Below, in pieces: positions 6,559 to 11,253 of a stretch of 11,253 nucleotides of DNA. The stretch is from JBBSBY01 sp038205805. GTDB taxonomy: Bacteria > Desulfobacterota > Desulfomonilia > Desulfomonilales > Desulfomonilaceae. The stretch spans positions 1 to 11,253 of the forward strand of contig JBBRBO010000129.1 of NCBI GenBank assembly GCA_038205805.1, given 5' to 3'. The first letter of the stretch is position 1, and each line of letters opens with the position of its first letter. Both the position numbers and the translations under genes were made by a program. The notes beneath the pieces are model-generated. The model searched no databases. It saw only the letters and a program-made list of their open reading frames with translations, and had not been told where the DNA came from.

Positions 6559-8091
6559 ATGAACGCGCGCAAAGTTTTTCTAATACTATTCCCCACACTC
6601 TTGCTTGTACACGAATACATCCTCTGTTCGAGCCGGCTGTTCCCGTTTGTGGATCTCCCGGACCATCTCGCCACTGCGACCATAATGCGCTATTTCCATG
6701 CGCCGGGTTTGGTCTTGAGTGAGTACTACTCTCTTGGGGGTCTGTTTCTCAAACCCAACTCTCTCCATCTCCTGTTTTGCTCTTGGTCGCTTTTTCCGGA
6801 CGTGGAGTTTGCAAATCGGGTGTGGTATGCGCTCTATGCGGTCTTGACGCCGTTGTCTATCCTGCTCGTTATTCGGGCGGTGGGCGGCTCGGCCTTTTGG
6901 GCGCTCGGGTCGTTTCTCCTTATGTATAACATGAATGTCTCTTGGGGATTTGCGGGCTTTACCATGGGCATTCCCCTGCTGTTTCTCCTGGTCTATGCGT
7001 TTATTCTCTATGTACGTCGGGGCGGCGTGCTGTTATATCTTTTTCAAATAATGCTGTTGATTCTGCTTTTCTTGACCCACGCTCTAATGTGCGTTGTTGC
7101 AATTTCGACGCTTGCGATCTGCATTATGGTGTTCTACGGAACGCGGCTCTCGGCGGCGGCCAAACATGCCGTGATATTCGCGCCGACGCTGATACTGATT
7201 GTGCGTTGGTGGGCGCTGCGTGAGGTTTCTCCGGCCGGGGCCGGTTTCTTTCTACCCTTAGCGCAGTACTACGCGCATACGTACTTGGCTGATTTACCGG
7301 GTCGGGTGCGGCTGGTGTTTCTTGATAACTACGCTCTGTCAGCAGGTTGGGCGGGCTATGCCGTGGGCGCCGTCTTTTCAGGCGTGACGCTTATCCCGCT
7401 GATGTGTGCTGCGCGTTCGATGATTTTGTTGGGGAAACGGCCCATTGACCCGATGCTCAGGGTGGTAATCGCTCTTGTGGTGTGGCCTTTGGTGTGTTTT
7501 TTCCTCTTGCCCGACCAAGTCTTTAACTTCCAGATCATGTATCAGCGGTTTTCAGCGATATTTCTCCTGAGCGCCCTGGTTTTCTTGTCCGTGGCCTTGC
7601 CGACTCCGCCGAACTGGTACGTTTACGGCGTCTTGGCGCCCGTTCTCGTGGCCCACACCATTTTGTGGTTCGGGTATTTCGGCGAATTTAACCAGCGAAA
7701 CCACTGCTTCGCGAGGGAATTCTTCCCACCTGCAGTAACCACGAGTGCAACCGGCGCCCTAGTCTATGACGTAGCCTTCCGCGGTAAGCCCGTGTACGTG
7801 CACATGCCGAGCTATTCCATAGTGTGGACCAAGGGACCGGCCACCTTCCGGATTGTGGATTTCGTGGATTTCGCGCCGCCGCTCAGGCGCAAAGCAGGCG
7901 GCAAGGCTATACCCGTTTACAAAGAATGGGAGTGGCGGCATGCGTCCAATTCGCAAACTTATGCAGGGCTGGATTACCTGCTGGTGCGCGGGCCGGCCAA
8001 GCTGCCCCAGGGACTCTATACGGAAGCGTTCACCCCTATCAATCGGTGTAACGAATGGCTGCTGTTGCAGCGGACGCAAACGGGGAACTGA
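6559..8091 (+). CDS. Polytopic membrane protein, probable GT-C-type glycosyltransferase
   Basis: A 510-residue integral membrane protein with roughly nine to eleven hydrophobic segments between residues 5 and 375, and a soluble C-terminal domain (about 380-510) that contains YAGLDYLLVRG. After the first membrane segment comes VDLPDH, with D32 and D35 at the place where GT-C enzymes (PMT, ArnT and related) keep their catalytic acidic residues in the first outer loop. Such enzymes move sugars from lipid-linked donors outside the cytoplasmic membrane. No closer family is recognised and the call is by topology plus that motif, so an undescribed membrane enzyme is possible. The ATG lacks a strong ribosome site; GAGG lies about 13 bases upstream. 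R1 copies sit directly before and after the gene. Confidence 0.7.
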   Translation: MNARKVFLILFPTLLLVHEYILCSSRLFPFVDLPDHLATATIMRYFHAPGLVLSEYYSLGGLFLKPNSLHLLFCSWSLFPDVEFANRVWYALYAVLTPLSILLVIRAVGGSAFWALGSFLLMYNMNVSWGFAGFTMGIPLLFLLVYAFILYVRRGGVLLYLFQIMLLILLFLTHALMCVVAISTLAICIMVFYGTRLSAAAKHAVIFAPTLILIVRWWALREVSPAGAGFFLPLAQYYAHTYLADLPGRVRLVFLDNYALSAGWAGYAVGAVFSGVTLIPLMCAARSMILLGKRPIDPMLRVVIALVVWPLVCFFLLPDQVFNFQIMYQRFSAIFLLSALVFLSVALPTPPNWYVYGVLAPVLVAHTILWFGYFGEFNQRNHCFAREFFPPAVTTSATGALVYDVAFRGKPVYVHMPSYSIVWTKGPATFRIVDFVDFAPPLRRKAGGKAIPVYKEWEWRHASNSQTYAGLDYLLVRGPAKLPQGLYTEAFTPINRCNEWLLLQRTQTGN

Positions 8092-8096
8092 TGGCG

Positions 8097-8312
8097 ATAC
8101 GAATTCAAAGAAGTACTATTGGGGAGAACCTTCTTGAAAAAAGTTTCTCCCCAAACTCTTATCCAAGAACTGTACCATGGCCAAAACGAGCATTTCTCCA
8201 GGAGAGATGCTTTGTCGCGGCGAAGATTACATTTACTGAGAGAGAAGCTGGGAAACCTAACTTTCTAAAAACGATCTTCACCGATAGTATTTTTGCGAAA
8301 GCACATCGATAT
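8097..8312 (+). repeat. R1 intergenic element, copy D (second subfamily)
   Basis: A 216-bp copy with ends ATACGAATTC and GCACATCGATAT. Hairpin 1 (8121-8152) is nearly perfect: GGGGAGAACCTTCTT with AAAAGTTTCTCCCC. The middle differs from copies A, B, C and F: hairpin 2 is built on GAGCATTTCTCC/GGAGAGATGCTTT and is followed by GCGGCGAAGATTAC. Copy E2 shares this middle, which defines a second subfamily. The left end lies five bases after a stop codon and the right end 22 bases before the next start codon, so the element would form most of the 5' leader of the hydrolase gene. Confidence 0.8.
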
Positions 8313-8334
8313 AAAATAAATAGTGAGAGAAACC

Positions 8335-8979
8335 ATGGAAACACTCCTGAATGTGACCATCCCGTCCGGAACCCTCAGCCTCGAGGGTATACTTGAATAC
8401 CCTGAAGAAGCGGCGGGGCCTTTCCCTGGAGCGGTCATTTGCCACCCACATCCGCAATTCGGCGGAAATATGCACAATAACGTGGTGCGGTCCGTGAGAA
8501 AGGCGCTCATTGAGCGTGGATTCGCATGCCTGCGGTTCAACTTCCGTGGCGTCGGTCGCAGTTGGGGTTCATACGGCGGTGGAGTGGACGAACTAGCGGA
8601 CGTCGCCGCTGCCGTGGATTTCATGGTTCATCTCGACAGAGTAAGGCCGAGCGGCATGCTTGTGGCGGGATATTCCTTCGGCAGTTGGGTGGGACTCAAG
8701 GCCGGAGCGCGTGACAAGCGGGTCAATCGGCTTATCGGCGTGTCTCCGCCCATTAATGAGTATAATTACGGCTTCCTGAACACCTATACCGAACCCAAGT
8801 TCCTCATCGTGGGTGACAATGACTTCGTGTGCTCAGTCGAGAACTTCCGTCGTGTGATGGACGACATACCGGAACCCAAATACGGAGTTGTCCTTCCCGG
8901 TGTGGATCACTTCCATGTGGGGACCGAACCGGCGCTCATCACCGAGATCAACACCTTTCTTGATAAGTTCCTCCAGTAG
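8335..8979 (+). CDS. Alpha/beta hydrolase, COG2945-like
   Basis: A cytoplasmic 214-residue alpha/beta hydrolase. The order of motifs is typical of the small COG2945 group: CHPHPQFGGNMHNNVV (residues 36-51), FNFRGVGRS (68-76), the nucleophile elbow GYSFGS with S114, the acid in VGDND (D163) and GVDHFH with H192 as probable catalytic histidine. Substrates for this group are not established; esterase or thioesterase chemistry is likely. ATG at 8335 is chosen over an in-frame GTG at 8323 because the protein then starts directly with the first strand, though the ribosome site (GAGAG) is weak. It is the last gene of the plus-strand run; no terminator follows, only R1 pieces with strong hairpins. 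Confidence 0.85.
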   Translation: METLLNVTIPSGTLSLEGILEYPEEAAGPFPGAVICHPHPQFGGNMHNNVVRSVRKALIERGFACLRFNFRGVGRSWGSYGGGVDELADVAAAVDFMVHLDRVRPSGMLVAGYSFGSWVGLKAGARDKRVNRLIGVSPPINEYNYGFLNTYTEPKFLIVGDNDFVCSVENFRRVMDDIPEPKYGVVLPGVDHFHVGTEPALITEINTFLDKFLQ

Positions 8980-9000
8980 CCGCGGCGGACTCGGAGACGT

Positions 9001-9043
9001 ATACCAATGCACGGTCAGCGAATCACTATTGGGGAGAACCTTC
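9001..9043 (+). repeat. R1 left-end fragment, copy E1
   Basis: ATACCAATGC at 9001-9010 is identical to the left terminus of copy B. After a diverged stretch, CACTATTGGGGAGAACCTTC matches copy D up to the first arm of hairpin 1. At 9044 the match stops abruptly and an inverted copy begins. Confidence 0.65.
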
Positions 9044-9253
9044 ATATCCATTCGCCTTCAAGCAAGTACTATCGGCGAAGATAATTTTGTAAGCGGGTTC
9101 CCCTACTTCTGCTCAGAACATGTAATCTTCGCCGAAACGAAGCATTTCTCATCGAGAAATGCTCGTTTCGACCATGATGCAGTTGTTGGAGAAGGGGTTG
9201 AGGAGACCCTTCTTCGAAATTGGCGCTCCACAACTCTTGTTCTTTATTCGTAA
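9044..9253 (-). repeat. R1 intergenic element, copy E2 (inverted, second subfamily)
   Basis: The reverse complement of this 210-bp segment follows copy D through its full length. The right terminus is here as ATATCCATTCGCCTTC, then ACTATCGGCGAAGAT, GTAATCTTCGCCG, the second hairpin, a diverged hairpin 1 (about 9200-9230), and the left end as ATTCGTAA. The second hairpin (9133-9170) is the strongest in the window: CGAAACGA plus GCATTTCTC pair completely with their complements, with one bulged A and an ATC loop. E2 is fused to the E1 fragment in opposite orientation, with no spacer. Confidence 0.7.
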
Positions 9254-9259
9254 TTGTTT

Positions 9260-9370
9260 ACCGAGCTTCAGGCGGCTCTGCGCTCGGTGAAGACCGGATG
9301 GGAGACTCATCTCCCCTCCGGACCACTCCATAAGTTATTTCAAACACTTGCAGGGTTCCTGGCAAACAGT
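9260..9370 (-). repeat. R2 hairpin repeat, copy b, downstream of the HdrD-like gene
   Basis: The counterpart of the repeat at 142-240. It opens with ACCGAGC (9260-9266) pairing with GCTCGGT (9282-9288), then a main hairpin at 9294-9321: CCGGATGGGAGA, loop CTCA, TCTCCCCTCCGG, with one mismatch. The conserved box GCAGGGTTCCTGG follows. It lies from 5 bases past the stop codon of the minus-strand HdrD-like gene, so it is in that gene's 3' untranslated region, and its far edge is six bases from an R1 end. There is no T-run after the stem; processing or mRNA protection is an inference. Confidence 0.6.
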
Positions 9371-9374
9371 TCCC

Positions 9375-10613
9375 TTATTCTTCTTCTTGAGCTTTTTTCG
9401 CTTCCATGGCCTCAACCACAAGTTCTATGAGGGACTTAATTTCAACAGGCATGTTGTAGCGGTCTTTAAGGTCCTGGATTTGGCTCATGCAGTTTTGGCA
9501 CGAACTGGTGACGATGGAGGCGCCTGACGCAAGTATCTGATCCCGCTTGGCTTCGGCGTGCTCCAGGCGTTTGGAGCCCATTTCGGTGTTTTGGGCGACG
9601 CTCCCGCCGCCTCCGCAACAGATGCCGTATTTACGGTTCGGTGTAAGCTCGACAAAATCCGCGGCCACTGCTTGCAGCAGTTCACGTGGAGGCTCATAGA
9701 CGCCGAGTTTACGGCCTACATTGCAGGGATCATGGTAGGTTACTTTCCCTTCAATGGAATGGGGAGCAAACGAAAGCTTCCCTTCCTTGAGGTAGCGGTG
9801 CGCAAGTTCCACCACTGAGATAACGTCGAAACCCAGGGGCTCGCCCAGCCAACCTTCGGCGTCTTTTCTCAGAATCTTAAAACCGTGACCGCATTCCGTG
9901 GAGAGCAGTGTTTTCACCTTGAGGCGACGGGCTTCTTCAACGAGGTTGCGCACAAGCTTTACCGCATCTTCATGAGTTCCTAAATAATAGGGCCAGTTAG
10001 TGATGTCGAAGATCTTCGACGACATGGTCCAATCGACATTCATATAGTTCAAAAACTTGATGTACGTCTGAAACATTGTCGGATTGGAGGTGTATTCCCG
10101 TGGATTTGGAACGTACAACAGCTCGGCGCCTTCTTTATCGATAGGAGCGACAAACCCGCCCTCGGGAGGGTTTTCCACTTCGTCGGTAAGCTCCTCGAGC
10201 ATCCACTCCACTGTGTCGGCGAACTCTTCCGAGTCTATACCGGTGTTGTTCCCGACCTCGAAGGCCTTTTGTATGCCTACCATGAGGCGCTCAGGGGCTT
10301 TCCCTCGACGTGAGGCGATTCCACGCAATCTACGGATAACGGCGTCCATTTCAATGCCCTTGGGGCAATCCGTCGTGCATCGTCCGCAGAGGGTGCACGC
10401 CCAGATGAATTCCGAATTCGACATGGATTCTGTTTTACCGGAGGCTATACCATGCACAAGCTTACGCGGGTTCATTTCGGGATACCCGTCCGTGAGAAAA
10501 CATCGCGAAATACACTGACCGCACGTCATACACTGGTTGTAGACGCTCCCATCAATGGCAGGGGTATCCGGGGATGTGGATTCCGTTTCTTCTTTATGTG
10601 TAGGATCGGACAT
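9375..10613 (-). CDS. HdrD-like iron-sulfur protein (HdrC-HdrB type fusion)
   Basis: A 412-residue redox protein. An HdrC-like N-terminal part has two complete [4Fe-4S] motifs, C28-C31-C34-C38 and C73-C76-C79-C83. An HdrB-like C-terminal part has one complete CCG motif: C297 in HDPCN, C332-C333 in GICCGGGG, and C372-C375 in SCQNC. The first CCG repeat is degenerate, with only CGHGF around C241. In known complexes the CCG domain binds a noncubane cluster that reduces a disulfide or passes electrons on. The ATG at 10613 has GAGGAG seven bases upstream; an in-frame extension to 10721 would overlap the upstream gene's stop and is rejected. The gene follows the HdrA/MvhD-like gene by 79 bases, so the two probably form one operon and one electron-transfer complex. 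The physiological acceptor is not visible. Confidence 0.88.
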   Translation of the reverse strand: MSDPTHKEETESTSPDTPAIDGSVYNQCMTCGQCISRCFLTDGYPEMNPRKLVHGIASGKTESMSNSEFIWACTLCGRCTTDCPKGIEMDAVIRRLRGIASRRGKAPERLMVGIQKAFEVGNNTGIDSEEFADTVEWMLEELTDEVENPPEGGFVAPIDKEGAELLYVPNPREYTSNPTMFQTYIKFLNYMNVDWTMSSKIFDITNWPYYLGTHEDAVKLVRNLVEEARRLKVKTLLSTECGHGFKILRKDAEGWLGEPLGFDVISVVELAHRYLKEGKLSFAPHSIEGKVTYHDPCNVGRKLGVYEPPRELLQAVAADFVELTPNRKYGICCGGGGSVAQNTEMGSKRLEHAEAKRDQILASGASIVTSSCQNCMSQIQDLKDRYNMPVEIKSLIELVVEAMEAKKAQEEE

Positions 10614-10692
10614 AACTGTCTCCTCTTGAATAACTACTCGAGCGTCGTCGGTGATTGCCGTATGGCACGTGACGGTCATGGCTGCACGGCCC

Positions 10693-11253
10693 TCACACGC
10701 GAGCAGGCAGAGCCTCGACAAAGTCCGTCAGCAATCGCCGAAGCCGAGCGGCTTCGTTGGACGCCACGGTCACATACCCCAATCGAGGGGTTTCGGCCGG
10801 AAAGATTCCCGCATGTAGGCCGCGTCGCACGCGAGCCGCAGCCCAATCGGTTCCGTTGTCGGAGGCGCAGTTCCCATGATGACAGCCCACCACGAGAACA
10901 CCTTTCGCGCCTGCGGCCAAGGCCGCCCACATGATATGTTCCCCTATGCGGCCGGCGCACGGCACGGGAATGAACCGAACGTTCTCCGGCGTCTCAATAC
11001 TTGAGGCCATTAAGCCCGCCGACCTCTCACACCCGAACACGAACACGGTGGAGGCCATTTCCGTGGGCTCAACGGTCTTGATGGAATCAAGTAGATCAGC
11101 GTCAGGGGATCGCTTAATGTCTATGGCGCCGCTGGGGCATACGGCTGCGCAAATGCCGCACTCCCGGCAGAGCGCTCCCCAGGATTCCACGGACGGTCGC
11201 CCCATCACCGGTCGTATGGTGATGGCCCCGTGCGGACAGATGCGGTAACAAGT
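10693..11253 (-). CDS. HdrA/QmoB-like protein, C-terminal part with MvhD-like domain (partial)
   Basis: The final 186 codons of a gene that enters from beyond the window's right edge. The visible part begins inside a ferredoxin-type motif (TCYRICPHGAI) and continues with a complete one, CRECGICAAVCPSGAI (C29, C32, C35, C39). From residue about 65 there is an MvhD/FlpD-like domain: FGCERSAG, PCAGR and GCHHGNC. The usual MvhD WCSY motif is absent, and the pattern is closer to the CE-SA form I associate with QmoB and HdrA fusions. The missing upstream part presumably holds the FAD-binding HdrA body. Together with the HdrD-like product it would take electrons from a donor such as a hydrogenase or formate dehydrogenase and feed a disulfide or quinone-linked module; this is inferred from family and neighbourhood. 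Confidence 0.82.
   Translation of the reverse strand, partial: TCYRICPHGAITIRPVMGRPSVESWGALCRECGICAAVCPSGAIDIKRSPDADLLDSIKTVEPTEMASTVFVFGCERSAGLMASSIETPENVRFIPVPCAGRIGEHIMWAALAAGAKGVLVVGCHHGNCASDNGTDWAAARVRRGLHAGIFPAETPRLGYVTVASNEAARLRRLLTDFVEALPARV

Noticed and set aside
1..9370. CRISPR array as explanation of the repeats
   Set aside because: The repeats are over 90 or 200 bases, widely spaced with genes between them, variable in sequence, and not regularly interspaced.
10614..10721. N-terminal extension of the HdrD-like protein
   Set aside because: GAGGAG lies seven bases before ATG 10613, and the extension would overlap the upstream gene and adds no recognisable sequence.
10452..10934. 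160-codon plus-strand open frame over the Hdr gene junction
   Set aside because: It lies antisense to two genes with conserved cysteine motifs, and its basic, low-complexity product looks like a shadow frame.

Overview
The window looks like chromosome of a strictly anaerobic, sulfate-reducing or syntrophic bacterium of the Desulfobacterota type (Desulfomonile/Syntrophobacter-like is my guess). The main support is the right-hand operon. It encodes the C-terminal part of an HdrA/QmoB-like protein fused to an MvhD-like domain, followed by an HdrC/HdrB-type (HdrD-like) iron-sulfur protein, and such electron-transfer modules are typical of those organisms. The exact taxon cannot be fixed from the sequence alone.

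Layout from left to right. 1-317: no gene; it holds the end of one dispersed repeat (R1) and a second repeat (R2). 318-1256 (-): response regulator receiver joined to a GAF domain. 1257-2088: no gene; it holds an R1 copy that itself carries a 94-bp palindromic insertion with an 11-bp target duplication, then about 480 bp I cannot assign. 2089-3363 (-): membrane-anchored SGNH/GDSL hydrolase. 3645-3815 (+): 56-residue DUF1328 membrane peptide with a good terminator. 3959-4678 (-): metallo-beta-lactamase-fold protein of the N-acyl-homoserine-lactonase type. 5139-8979 (+): three same-strand genes, namely a YghO-like GNAT protein, a polytopic GT-C-like membrane protein and a COG2945-type alpha/beta hydrolase. 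An R1 copy precedes each one and fills most of each gap. 8980-9374: a composite pair of R1 pieces in opposite orientation plus R2. 9375-11253 (-): the Hdr-type operon, whose upstream part lies outside the window.

The genes do not form one obvious pathway. The regulator, the surface/membrane enzymes and the redox operon look like ordinary chromosomal genes. The striking feature is the intergenic DNA. R1 is a 216-222-bp intergenic element with short inverted ends (ATACCRATG type), a strong hairpin and a second, subfamily-specific hairpin; it has no credible protein-coding capacity. Six sites carry it (1-138, 1311-1606, 4826-5047, 6260-6479, 8097-8312, 9001-9253). R2 is a roughly 95-110-bp hairpin repeat found just after the stop codons of two minus-strand genes, both times directly beside an R1 end. 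The R1 family, its nested palindromic insertion and the R1-R2 pairing are the best candidates here for something undescribed. They look like non-autonomous mobile elements or structured-RNA repeats comparable in style to MITEs, ERIC or REP/BIME sequences, but I recognise no named family.
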